From NCBI GenBank assembly GCA_944325415.1, contig CALUZW010000016.1, positions 1-54,095 of the forward strand: a DNA stretch of 54,095 bases, written 5' to 3'. This DNA is from an uncultured Bacteroidales bacterium (GTDB lineage: Bacteria; Bacteroidota; Bacteroidia; Bacteroidales; UBA11471). The first letter of the stretch is position 1, and the number at the start of each line of letters is the position of its first letter. Both the position numbers and the translations under genes were made by a program. Of this stretch, positions 31,516 through 39,736 are shown in pieces. Below the pieces are notes generated by a model. That model was not told the origin of the DNA, did no database searches, and saw nothing but the letters and a program-made list of their open reading frames with translations.

Positions 31516-31547
31516 ACGTTTATCATACTAATAATCAAACGAAGTCT

Positions 31548-31576
31548 CTTCGTGGGAGGTGTTTCCTCCCACGAAG
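31548..31576 (-). other. 12-bp perfect stem-loop between lipoprotein genes
   Basis: CTTCGTGGGAGG at 31548-31559 pairs with CCTCCCACGAAG at 31565-31576 across a 5-nt loop, 8 bp after the stop of the 782-aa gene. No U-run follows in the minus-strand sense, so it may be a processing or stability element or a weak attenuator. Confidence 0.6.
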
Positions 31577-31584
31577 GTTATGCT

Positions 31585-33933
31585 TTATTCCTTAACAATG
31601 GAATAGGGATAGGTGGAATCTCCGGTTTCGGCATATTTATACCCTTCTTCGGCCGGCCATATCGTACCGTCGTCGTTCTTGGGCTGCGAACTGTATCTTC
31701 CGCCCTTCAAGATAAATCTGCCCAGCGGGGCACCGGCCTGGTCGTCATCCGAGGCATAGGCACAAGGCGTACGGTCGGAATAGAAGTCGCCGCTAATTAC
31801 CTCGATGACTCCCAGCGAAGCCGCATAGAGTGCATAGAAAGCATCTTGACGTCCGGCTTCGGAATTACGGGCCGAGACAGTAACATTCTCTACCGTAACT
31901 TTCGACTCCTCAATAGAGGCTATGGCACCTTGTACGCCTTCAATCACAGCATCTTTTATCGTCATCGTAGCGCCACCCTGCGCTCTGACGCAGTAGGCCC
32001 AGGGACCGTATTTATTCGACGATGTCGATGTGATAGAGCCTCCGTTGATATGGATTTCGCCGGGACCGGCCACAGCAAAGAACGAAGCGTCAACGTCGAC
32101 ATTGTTCAGCGTCATGACAGCATCGGGACTGTTGTTCCAGAAGGCCGTTCCTCCATTATTGACAGCCGTCGTGTAAGTTCCACCTTCGACAGTAAGGGTT
32201 CCATAGTTCTCGACCACCCGGCGTTGCATGTTGGCCACACCGTCTCCGTTGATGGTAAGTACACTGTTATTGACAATCCGCACCTCTTCGTTGGTCGAAG
32301 ACAACCGCCCGTTGAGGGTAATGGTCGTGGGGTGGTTGATTTCCAACCCGGCGTTCAGCGAAGAGATGTCAATATCGGCCGCCTCATCGATAACGAGAGC
32401 GCCACCTTCGGCAGCAATGGTCTGAATGGCTGTCTGCAAGCCGCTCATGTCGCTTACATTGACACTCTTCACGACCTGATAGGTTCCGAAAGGTGCAGGC
32501 GAATCGCTGATTTTTACCGAAGAATAGCCTTCGGCCAAAAAGTTATCGCTCACGCCGGCCGGTTCGGTATTGGTGTTTGCAGGATCGCAGTTTTCAAAAG
32601 TACCGCCCGTAATGGTAATGGTGTTGGGTTGGTTATCCTGCAAGTTCACGACAAAATAGACACCGTTGTAGGGTTGTGCCACCTTGAAGTAACCACCGTT
32701 TATCTCGATGTGGGCATTGTCTTTGGCCTGAATACAGCTACCGTTTCCCAGGTAGCTGCCACCGTTGATTACGACGTTGGCATCGCCGGTAGCCCAGATG
32801 GCATAATAGCCCTCGCCGGTAGCCTTGATTTCGCCATCGCCGTTGACAATCAGCGTACCGCCATCGACATGAATAGCATCTTTCATATAAAGTTTGCAAT
32901 CGATGGTATGGCCGTTGAGGTCGATTTCAAGCGTTTTGCCCTCGGGAACCACCAGGGCAGGCATGGTACCGGAGAAGACCAGGTCGCTGTTCAGCGTCAC
33001 GCTACCACCGTTGGTAGCTGCTTCAATGAGATATTCATAGGCATAATCCATCTCTTCAAATCCGGGGTCGATGGTTACTACAAGCTCTCCCGACTTGGTG
33101 AGCAGATTACCCGACACATTGGTGCGATAATTGCGACGCACGGGAATGTTATTGAAGTTGTCGTTGGTATTGATAGTCGTACCGTTGTTCAGGAAAGTCA
33201 TCGTAAAGTCATGAAGATCGGCCTCATCGTCCGATGCCAGGATATAATCGACCGTCAGTTCGCCGGCTTCAACATCCTCAACGGCTGCCGTATAGCTCAG
33301 CGGCTGCGGATTTCCGGCCTCACCGGTAAGCACATTGAAACTTGTGGGCACCGAAACAAAATCTACCTTCACGTGCGTAGGTTTCAAATCGTCATGTCCG
33401 TCAGTAATCCCGGCAATGTCGTTGGTCTTCACGTTCAGCTGTCCGAAAGGCCGGGTAAGGGTGATGTTCTGCGAGAATGCCCCGTCGACCTCATAGGTAA
33501 CATGAGCAAAGAAGGCGTCATAGCCATCATCGTTTCCGGTGTAGGCATCCTTTACGGTAACGGCCGAAAGATCGGTCGTGTTATAATACTTGTCGTCCAA
33601 GCCCTCGGCACAGTCGGCCCACAACACAAAGTCATAGCTCTGCGATGCCACCAGCCGCAGCCCCGAGAAGACAACCTCTCCACCGCTCACGGGTTGCACC
33701 AGACGTTCGCCATACAACACGCCATTGCGATAGATTTCCAAGATACAGCGGTTAACACTTGCTCCTGTTCCGTAATCAGAAGCCGAACGTTGCTGTATTC
33801 CATGCGGAATAGTAACCGTCAACGATGCAGGCATTCCCGCATCGACTGCCATAAGGTCTTCCTTACAAGAGGAAATACCCACGATCAAGAGGCAAGACAG
33901 AAAAAATAAAAAACAGGTTTTTCTCATAGCCAT
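31585..33933 (-). CDS. DUF6562 lipoprotein with long C-terminal beta-helix
   Basis: A 782-aa lipoprotein (Cys23 in VGISSC). Residues about 30-290 are a DUF6562-like domain nearly parallel to the two neighbours: VNRCILEIYRNGVLYGERLV, SYDFVLWADCAEGLDDKYYN, AYTGNDDGYDAFFAHV, TRPFGQLNVKTNDI and RRNYRTNVSGNLLTKSG. Residues about 300-780 are repeats of short strands such as TLIVNGDGEIKATGEGYYAI, NVVINGGSYLGNGS, HIEINGGYFKV, TITITGGTFEN and MTIKDAVIEGVQGA, the pattern of a right-handed parallel beta-helix. Asn/Gly-rich turns dominate. The protein is probably displayed on the outer surface. The start could be the Met two codons later (33927). Confidence 0.8.
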   Translation of the reverse strand: MAMRKTCFLFFLSCLLIVGISSCKEDLMAVDAGMPASLTVTIPHGIQQRSASDYGTGASVNRCILEIYRNGVLYGERLVQPVSGGEVVFSGLRLVASQSYDFVLWADCAEGLDDKYYNTTDLSAVTVKDAYTGNDDGYDAFFAHVTYEVDGAFSQNITLTRPFGQLNVKTNDIAGITDGHDDLKPTHVKVDFVSVPTSFNVLTGEAGNPQPLSYTAAVEDVEAGELTVDYILASDDEADLHDFTMTFLNNGTTINTNDNFNNIPVRRNYRTNVSGNLLTKSGELVVTIDPGFEEMDYAYEYLIEAATNGGSVTLNSDLVFSGTMPALVVPEGKTLEIDLNGHTIDCKLYMKDAIHVDGGTLIVNGDGEIKATGEGYYAIWATGDANVVINGGSYLGNGSCIQAKDNAHIEINGGYFKVAQPYNGVYFVVNLQDNQPNTITITGGTFENCDPANTNTEPAGVSDNFLAEGYSSVKISDSPAPFGTYQVVKSVNVSDMSGLQTAIQTIAAEGGALVIDEAADIDISSLNAGLEINHPTTITLNGRLSSTNEEVRIVNNSVLTINGDGVANMQRRVVENYGTLTVEGGTYTTAVNNGGTAFWNNSPDAVMTLNNVDVDASFFAVAGPGEIHINGGSITSTSSNKYGPWAYCVRAQGGATMTIKDAVIEGVQGAIASIEESKVTVENVTVSARNSEAGRQDAFYALYAASLGVIEVISGDFYSDRTPCAYASDDDQAGAPLGRFILKGGRYSSQPKNDDGTIWPAEEGYKYAETGDSTYPYSIVKE

Positions 33934-34010
33934 AAGTTATATTTAAGTGATGAATCTATTTCACAATGGTTCGCTCCCGGCATTAGCGGAAAGGCGACAG
34001 CGCACCAGCC

Positions 34011-35054
34011 TCAGTCGGGAATAACCACGTCGAACTCTCCGTCGAAACCGGGGTCGATACCGATACCCGACGAGAACGACCGTGTGAGAAATTCTCCCCG
34101 TATCGTCGTCAACTTTCCGCGAACCAGCGGCACTTTGAGCCCCTCGACTTCGTTGAGCAGAACGCCGTTCCGGTCTTTAACTTGAAGATTGACGGTTACA
34201 GCCGACTCGGTACCGTTGACAAAGACATGGTCGCCCGCCAGCCGCAACTCGGCCTGGCTCAACGGCCTGGCCGTGGCATCGAACGACATGCCCTGTGTCG
34301 CATCGTTAGGTTTGCCGGTATAGGCATTGTATCCCGACGGGAAGTATCCGGCATAGAGTACCGACACCTGTATCTGCGACAAGTCAACATCGCCCGTATA
34401 GGGAACTCCCGCTTTGGTAAAGTGATGCTCTCCGTTCGAATTGGATACCTTTTCGAGCAACCTATCATAATCCGTAGCGACAAATTCGATACGGGCCATC
34501 GGCATTTCGAGCCTCATCTCATAAGCCATATCGGCCCGCCAGATGTCATAATAGCGGGTCAGGTCGAGTTCATCCCGACCGGTATAGGCATCTTTGCGTT
34601 CCTCATCGCCCACATAAGACGAAGCATCGGGAATATGTATCGCCGACAGAGCGGTGGCCTTGTAATACTTGTCGGCAAGAGAGCCGTCGTCGACATAATC
34701 CAGCCAGGCCACGACAGAATATCGGCCGGCATGGAGCGCCAGCGGCATCGTTACGACAGGATTTCCGTCGGGCGACGGATCGCAACCGACGATACGGCGT
34801 TCGACCAGTTCTCCTCCGATATTGTCTTTGAACACCTCCACGATGCAACGCATATCGAGACTATCGCCCTCCGAGGTTGCCGACAGAGATTTCACCGCCC
34901 GGTAAGGTTCGACTGTCGTGTCGGCCCGAAGCGTCAACGACACCTGAACGAGCGTCGGGTCTATCCCGCCGTTCTCCGGAGTCTCCAAGACAGAGCATAT
35001 GCAACCCGTCAGCATCAAGAGACAAAAGACCATGTATCCGAACACTCTTTTCAT
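34011..35054 (-). CDS. DUF6562/Mfa2-like surface lipoprotein
   Basis: A 347-aa lipoprotein (lipobox MLTGC, Cys18). The fold resembles the other two DUF6562 proteins but is more distant: MRCIVEVFKDNIGGELVERR, HAGRYSVVAWLDYVDDGSLA, DKYYKATALSAIHI, MPMARIEFVATDYDRLL, PSGYNAYTGKPNDAT and VPLVRGKLTTIRGEFLT. The end IDPGFDGEFDVVIPD matches the IDPGF tail in the 782-aa paralog. FimB/Mfa2-type anchor subunits of Bacteroidales type V pili have comparable beta-sandwich domains. It lies 6 bp after the DUF3575 gene. Confidence 0.75.
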   Translation of the reverse strand: MKRVFGYMVFCLLMLTGCICSVLETPENGGIDPTLVQVSLTLRADTTVEPYRAVKSLSATSEGDSLDMRCIVEVFKDNIGGELVERRIVGCDPSPDGNPVVTMPLALHAGRYSVVAWLDYVDDGSLADKYYKATALSAIHIPDASSYVGDEERKDAYTGRDELDLTRYYDIWRADMAYEMRLEMPMARIEFVATDYDRLLEKVSNSNGEHHFTKAGVPYTGDVDLSQIQVSVLYAGYFPSGYNAYTGKPNDATQGMSFDATARPLSQAELRLAGDHVFVNGTESAVTVNLQVKDRNGVLLNEVEGLKVPLVRGKLTTIRGEFLTRSFSSGIGIDPGFDGEFDVVIPD

Positions 35055-35060
35055 ATCGCA

Positions 35061-36200
35061 TCACTTCTGTTGGCCCAACGTATATACCAGCCCAATACCG
35101 GCACGGGTTATTCCCCAATAATGATAGGGGATGTCCTTTTTATAACGAGCCCCGTTGGGTATGTTGTAGTAGACATCGTAGCGGGTATAGACATATCCGG
35201 CACCGATGGTAAATTCCAACGCCCAGTGACGGGGCAAAGCCAGCGAATAGCCATAACTGAGACCCATGCCGTAGAAACCTTTGGGCGACTGGTAACGGGT
35301 TTTCTTATCGACCGACACGTTGAATACTCCGGCGTGGAGATGTGCCCCTAAAAAGTGCCCTTTAAACTGGTTTTTCAACCAGTAACGGAATTCTGGCTGA
35401 ACCGTCATAAAACGGAATCTGAAATCCGTGGCTACGGTATAGGGGCTGTACACAAACGGCACATCGAGGGTGTAGCGCTCGCCCAGGGCCAGTTCCACCC
35501 CGAGATTGGCCACGGCCACCGCCCAATAGGCAATATTTGTTTTTATCGCGAAAAGGGGGCGGTATGTACCGGCATATCTCCGAGCGGGAGTCTTTGTCTC
35601 GGAGAAAAGGGGTGAAGGCACGCACGACAACCGGTGCGAAAGGGGGGCAAACGTCGTGTCGCACAACGCCAGGGATATTTTCTCCGGGTTATAGAGCGGA
35701 GTGATAACGGCCGTTCTGGCCCGGACGGCTTCCATGTCGAGCGGACTGTCGGGACTACCGGCCGTATTGAAGAGATAGGTTATCGCCACCAAATCGTCGG
35801 AGTTGCGCCAAGGACGCACCGTATTGGTCGTCTTGAAATGTTCTTCTTTCAATCCGTCCGTTACGATATAGTAAGATTTTATCTGATTGCTCCAATTCTT
35901 AACCTCGGAGAGTTTCTTGGAGATGGTATCGCAAGAGGAGTGGAAACCGAGTACGCGCACCTTCACATCGCCTGCCTCGATTGCCGTGCGGAAGGTATTT
36001 ATAAGTTGAGACAATGCCCGTATCGACTCTCTGTTCTTTTTGTAATCGGCATAAAAAAGGATTTTACGTGCCGGAGCCTTATATATTATTGAATCAAGGG
36101 CTGAACGTTCTTCCTCGGACCGACACTCTCCTTGCGCCCGCACCAGTGCAGGGACAAACAGAAGCACGACAAGCAACAGCGATAAACGGTATCTCATCAT
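35061..36200 (-). CDS. DUF3575 outer-membrane beta-barrel protein with OmpA-like N-domain
   Basis: About 379 aa from the Met pair at 36195-36200 (MMRYRLSLLLVVLLFVPALV), with a signal peptide cleaved near VRAQ. Residues about 40-150 look like a degenerate OmpA C-terminal domain: ILFYADYKKNRESIRALSQL, VRVLGFHSSCDTI, KKLSEVKNWSNQIKSYYI, but the peptidoglycan-binding Asp/Arg positions are not obvious. Residues about 215-379 are the DUF3575 barrel: FAIKTNIAYWAVAVANLGVE, YSPYTVATDFRFRFMTVQPE and GMGLSYGYSLALPRHWALEF. First gene of the surface locus. In Bacteroidales DUF3575 proteins often neighbour fimbrial-type lipoproteins. Confidence 0.78.
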   Translation of the reverse strand: MMRYRLSLLLVVLLFVPALVRAQGECRSEEERSALDSIIYKAPARKILFYADYKKNRESIRALSQLINTFRTAIEAGDVKVRVLGFHSSCDTISKKLSEVKNWSNQIKSYYIVTDGLKEEHFKTTNTVRPWRNSDDLVAITYLFNTAGSPDSPLDMEAVRARTAVITPLYNPEKISLALCDTTFAPLSHRLSCVPSPLFSETKTPARRYAGTYRPLFAIKTNIAYWAVAVANLGVELALGERYTLDVPFVYSPYTVATDFRFRFMTVQPEFRYWLKNQFKGHFLGAHLHAGVFNVSVDKKTRYQSPKGFYGMGLSYGYSLALPRHWALEFTIGAGYVYTRYDVYYNIPNGARYKKDIPYHYWGITRAGIGLVYTLGQQK

Positions 36201-36230
36201 CAGCACAATCCTCTCAATATTTGATAATAA

Positions 36231-36238
36231 CAAAGATA
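36231..36238 (-). promoter_or_regulatory. -7 element of the DUF3575/DUF6562 locus
   Basis: TATCTTTG on the minus strand lies about 30 bp before the first gene. Upstream sequence is AT-rich; a TTG is present at about 24 bp, but no clean TTTG. The interval 36239-36423 otherwise contains only AT-rich sequence and the divergent promoter. Confidence 0.6.
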
Positions 36239-36396
36239 AAAACCTTTTTTATTTTTATATTATACAATATAATTTTTAACATTATTTTATGCATTAATAT
36301 AATTTACACAAATCTGGCTGATATGAAGCGCTCAGAGAAACAGTATGAAGGGAACAGGTTTCTTTACAAACCTTGAATTTCACTAAAATGGTTTTA

Positions 36397-36431
36397 TTTG
36401 TCTGTTCTGTCACCAAGTATTATTATCTTTG
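36397..36431 (+). promoter_or_regulatory. Probable promoter of the TPR/YD-repeat gene
   Basis: TTTG at 36397-36400 and TATCTTTG at 36424-36431 are separated by 23 bp, a slightly long version of the Bacteroidetes promoter, 46 bp before the ATG at 36477. Confidence 0.55.
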
Positions 36432-36476
36432 TTGATTAAAATACACGCATAACAACCTTTGACTTTTCTATTTAAG

Positions 36477-38135
36477 ATGTTGCCGACTTTCAGCGTTCTG
36501 CCCACTCACATATCGTTCCGCTGGCTGTTCCTCACCCTTTTGGTTCTCTTGCCAGCAGGAAATATGCTGTATGCCCAGAATCCGGGACAAATCTATGACC
36601 TGATTATCGACAAAAAAATCGACAAAGCCATAGAACGCCGCAACAAAGTCTATGACAGCAGCAAGAAAAGCGACCTCTTGCTCATCGACTTGTGCGACTG
36701 CCTGCTGTTCAATACTCCCGAATACGCCGCCTACGACCCCGAAAAATCATACGACATATTCAACCGCGCGCTGCTGCCCAACAGCAAGGAGCGCACACTC
36801 ATACGCTTTCTCGACAAAAAAGAGAACTCCCTCGACTCTATTCGCGTGCAAATCGAGCGCAACCTCTACCGCCAGGCCCGCCAGGAAAACAGCGAGGCGA
36901 GCTATGCCCACTTCATCGGTCTCTGCCCCCAAAGCCCATGGGCCGCTGAGGCATATGCCCGACAAGAAGAGATAGCCTACCGTCAGGCGCTCGAAAAGGG
37001 CACCATCGAGGCCTACAACTACTTTCTCACACACTACACCTCATCGCCTCATGTGGTAGAGATAACCCGACTGGCCGACAAAACCACGTTTGCCCAACTC
37101 GACAACACCATTGAGGACTACAAAAAGTTTATCGAACTTTACCCCCAGTCGCCTCTTGTCGAGGAGGCCCGCGATCGCATCTACCGGCTGGCTTATGCAC
37201 AAGCCCGCGACACGCACACCAAGGAGGCCTACCTGGCCCTATTGGACGAATACCCCGACCTCCCGATGAAAGAAGAGGTACAATCGGCCATCGAATCGTT
37301 TGACTACATGGCCATTACCCAGCAGCCCACCCAATATGGCTACGACCGGTTTGTCAGCAACTACCCCAACTCCACCTACCTCACCCCCCTCAAAGACTGG
37401 TTGGGTTACCTTCAAAAAAGCAGTTGGCACTGGTCGAGCTACAACCTCAAAGGCTACGTAAAAAGCATACAGGAAACTTCGTCGGAACTGCGCAACGGAA
37501 AAGAGACACAGACAACGACTACCTACCGCTATGACCAGTTGGGACAACTCATCTTCCGGGAAAAACAGAGCGGAGGGAAGAGTGTAGAGACAAATTATCT
37601 CTACCACCCCGACTTTACCCTCAGTTCCATCATCTCTTCCGGAAGTCAGAAAAACTTCTACTACACGCCCCAACGGGAAATCGACCGCATTACCGAAATC
37701 GACAAAGCAGGGAAGGAGCAGGTTATCAGCACGCTCGAATATGGAGACAAGCGGCTGGCCACCCGCATAGACTACACGCAAGGGTCAAAGAAAAAGCGCA
37801 AGACCGAATATACCTATAACGAAAGCGGAAACCTTATCTCATCTAAAAGCTACGACACCGACAAACCGCAGAACACGACCACCACATATTATACCCCCGA
37901 CGGAAACGTCAAGCTCGAAATCGACATTAACGGCCGCTCACGCCGGGAAAAAATCTATTACTACAACGAGCACAACGACGTGGCCAAAATCACGACGGTG
38001 AGTGGCAGCCGGAAGGAAGACACGACATTTGAGTATGTCTACGACGACCAAAACAACTGGATATCCCGCACCCAGCACTCCGCAGACGGACACATCGACA
38101 CCCAACGCACCATCGAGTACTACTCCTATGAATAG
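36477..38135 (+). CDS. Exported protein with TPR-like repeats and C-terminal YD repeats
   Basis: A 552-aa protein; I chose ATG 36477 over the in-frame TTG at 36459. The hydrophobic segment FRWLFLTLLVLLPAGNMLYAQ at about 14-34 is a signal peptide. Residues about 40-310 are helical repeats like TPR/YbgF-type solenoids, e.g. DTIEDYKKFIELYPQSPLVE-like text (here NTIEDYKKFIELYPQSPLVE) and EAYLALLDEYPDLPMKEEV. Residues about 345-540 hold YD-type repeats: TYRYDQLGQLIFREKQ, YTYNESGNLISSKS, YYYNEHNDVAKI and YVYDDQNNWISRTQ. YD repeats occur in RHS/teneurin shells, but here there are only a few and no toxin domain. The function is unknown; a periplasmic or surface scaffold is possible. Confidence 0.72.
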   Translation: MLPTFSVLPTHISFRWLFLTLLVLLPAGNMLYAQNPGQIYDLIIDKKIDKAIERRNKVYDSSKKSDLLLIDLCDCLLFNTPEYAAYDPEKSYDIFNRALLPNSKERTLIRFLDKKENSLDSIRVQIERNLYRQARQENSEASYAHFIGLCPQSPWAAEAYARQEEIAYRQALEKGTIEAYNYFLTHYTSSPHVVEITRLADKTTFAQLDNTIEDYKKFIELYPQSPLVEEARDRIYRLAYAQARDTHTKEAYLALLDEYPDLPMKEEVQSAIESFDYMAITQQPTQYGYDRFVSNYPNSTYLTPLKDWLGYLQKSSWHWSSYNLKGYVKSIQETSSELRNGKETQTTTTYRYDQLGQLIFREKQSGGKSVETNYLYHPDFTLSSIISSGSQKNFYYTPQREIDRITEIDKAGKEQVISTLEYGDKRLATRIDYTQGSKKKRKTEYTYNESGNLISSKSYDTDKPQNTTTTYYTPDGNVKLEIDINGRSRREKIYYYNEHNDVAKITTVSGSRKEDTTFEYVYDDQNNWISRTQHSADGHIDTQRTIEYYSYE

Positions 38136-38170
38136 CCCTGCCCACGGCAAATAAAAAGTGATAAGAACAG

Positions 38171-38197
38171 TTTGTATTATAAAAAGTCATACCTTTG
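38171..38197 (+). promoter_or_regulatory. Probable promoter of panB
   Basis: TACCTTTG at 38190-38197 fits the -7 consensus and is 28 bp before the ATG. A TTTG at 38171-38174 is upstream, but at only 15 bp, shorter than usual. Confidence 0.55.
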
Positions 38198-38225
38198 CAG
38201 CAACATACAAACACAATCTTTCACT

Positions 38226-39044
38226 ATGTCAACTTATACCGAAGATACCCGGAAAGTAACCACACGCCGCCTTATCGAAATGAAACAGCGCGGCGAAAAA
38301 ATAGCCATGCTCACCGCATATGACTACTCCATGGCCACACTCATCGACCGCTCGGGCATGGATGTCATTCTCGTAGGCGACTCGGCCTCGAACGTCATGG
38401 CCGGAAACATCACCACCCTGCCCATGACCCTCGACCAGATGATCTACCACGGACAGGCCGTCGTGCGAGCCGTAAAGCGGGCCCTGGTCGTTGTCGACAT
38501 GCCCTTCGGCTCCTATCAGGGCAACTCCAAGGAGGCTCTGGCATCGGCCATCCGCATCATGAAGGAGACCGGCGCCGACGCCGTAAAGCTGGAAGGCGGC
38601 GAAGAGATTAAAGAATCTATCGTGCGTATTCTCAGTGCCGGCATACCCATCATGGGGCATCTCGGACTCACCCCGCAATCCATCAACAAATTCGGCACCT
38701 ATGCCGTGCGCGCCAAAGAAGAGGCCGAAGCCCAGCAACTCATCAAAGATGCCCACCTGCTCGAAGAGCTTGGCTGCTTTGCCCTCGTACTGGAAAAGAT
38801 TCCTGCCAAACTGGCCGAACGTGTTGCCAGCGAGATAAGCATACCCGTCATCGGTATCGGAGCCGGCGGTGGTGTCGACGGGCAGGTACTGGTCATGCAC
38901 GACATGCTGGGTATCAACAAGGATTTCTCTCCGCGGTTCCTGCGCCGGTATGCCGACCTGCACAGTATCATCACCGGAGCCGTTTCGCAATACATCTCCG
39001 ACGTCAAGTCGAAAGACTTCCCCAACGCCTCGGAACAATATTGA
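38226..39044 (+). CDS. panB: 3-methyl-2-oxobutanoate hydroxymethyltransferase
   Basis: Transfers a hydroxymethyl group from methylene-THF to 2-oxoisovalerate, the first committed step of pantothenate synthesis. The start at 38226 gives 272 aa ([20 protein letters not shown]). Motifs: [40 protein letters not shown], the Mg-binding [18 protein letters not shown] and [16 protein letters not shown]. Standalone in this window; no panC or panD is adjacent. Confidence 0.96.
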   Translation: MSTYTEDTRKVTTRRLIEMKQRGEKIAMLTAYDYSMATLIDRSGMDVILVGDSASNVMAGNITTLPMTLDQMIYHGQAVVRAVKRALVVVDMPFGSYQGNSKEALASAIRIMKETGADAVKLEGGEEIKESIVRILSAGIPIMGHLGLTPQSINKFGTYAVRAKEEAEAQQLIKDAHLLEELGCFALVLEKIPAKLAERVASEISIPVIGIGAGGGVDGQVLVMHDMLGINKDFSPRFLRRYADLHSIITGAVSQYISDVKSKDFPNASEQY

Positions 39045-39066
39045 TGTAACAGCGACAAAAAAACAA

Positions 39067-39100
39067 GAGAGGGTACGACAGCATGCTGTCGTACCCTCTC
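39067..39100. terminator. Perfect 34-bp palindrome, bidirectional terminator
   Basis: GAGAGGGTACGACAGCA at 39067-39083 pairs with its exact reverse complement at 39084-39100. It is flanked by an A-rich tract on the left (39058-39063) and by CTTATATAA on the right. It lies between the convergent panB and DUF3109 genes. Confidence 0.8.
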
Positions 39101-39128
39101 CTTATATAAGTAGGAAGGTAACCGGGTT

Positions 39129-39719
39129 TTACAATTCGCCCCGCTCCTTCTGCTGCAAATAGGCCTCGGCCGCACCATCGAGTTCATCGTACCACTCCTG
39201 TCCGAAACAGCGAATCAGGGGCTCGCGCAGGAAACGGTACACCTTCACTACCTCTTTACGTCCCAGCACCTCGGCAGCCTTGCATATCTTCCAACGGTGG
39301 TAATTGACCGCCGTAAAAGAGGGATAACGGCTTATCCTCACCGGATAGAGGTGGCACGAAAGCGGTTTATAGAACGATATGCGTCCCTCGCGGAAGGCCT
39401 TCTCGATGGCACACATGCACATGCCGTCTTCGCCATAACAGGTAAACACACAATCCTTACCGTTGACAATCGAGGTTACCAGGTCGCCCTCCTCGTCGAC
39501 ATAGGCCACTCCCTGCGCGCGAATCACTTCGCGGGCGGCAGGTGTGAGGTCGTCCCACACCTCGGGGAGCAGCGTTTTGAGCAGGGCGTGCTCCTCTTCG
39601 GTAATCGGAGCCCCGGCATCGCCTTCGATGCAACAGGCACCCCGGCACGCGGAGAGGTTACACACAAATTCCCGCTCGACCACGTCGAGACTGACAAGCA
39701 CATCGCCTATCTGCAACAT
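39129..39719 (-). CDS. DUF3109 family cysteine-rich protein
   Basis: A 196-aa cytosolic protein of unknown function. The start at 39717-39719 (MLQIGDVLVSLDVVEREFVC) matches the usual N-terminus of the family; an upstream Met at 39755 would overlap gpmI by 19 bp. It has several conserved Cys groups: CNLSACRGACCIEGDAGAP, CVFTCYGEDGMCMCAIEKAF and SCHLYPVRI, a set resembling metal- or iron-sulfur-binding proteins of the YkgJ type. It lies 17 bp after gpmI. Confidence 0.83.
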   Translation of the reverse strand: MLQIGDVLVSLDVVEREFVCNLSACRGACCIEGDAGAPITEEEHALLKTLLPEVWDDLTPAAREVIRAQGVAYVDEEGDLVTSIVNGKDCVFTCYGEDGMCMCAIEKAFREGRISFYKPLSCHLYPVRISRYPSFTAVNYHRWKICKAAEVLGRKEVVKVYRFLREPLIRCFGQEWYDELDGAAEAYLQQKERGEL

Positions 39720-39736
39720 ATAGGTTTCTTCGTCGG

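Noticed and set aside
30754..33909. 1051-residue open frame on the plus strand
   Set aside because: It is antisense to two DUF6562 lipoprotein genes, with His/Arg-rich low-complexity translation and no recognisable domain.
36477..38135. RHS-type polymorphic toxin
   Set aside because: There are only a few YD-like repeats, no RHS core-associated motif and no C-terminal toxin domain or immunity gene.
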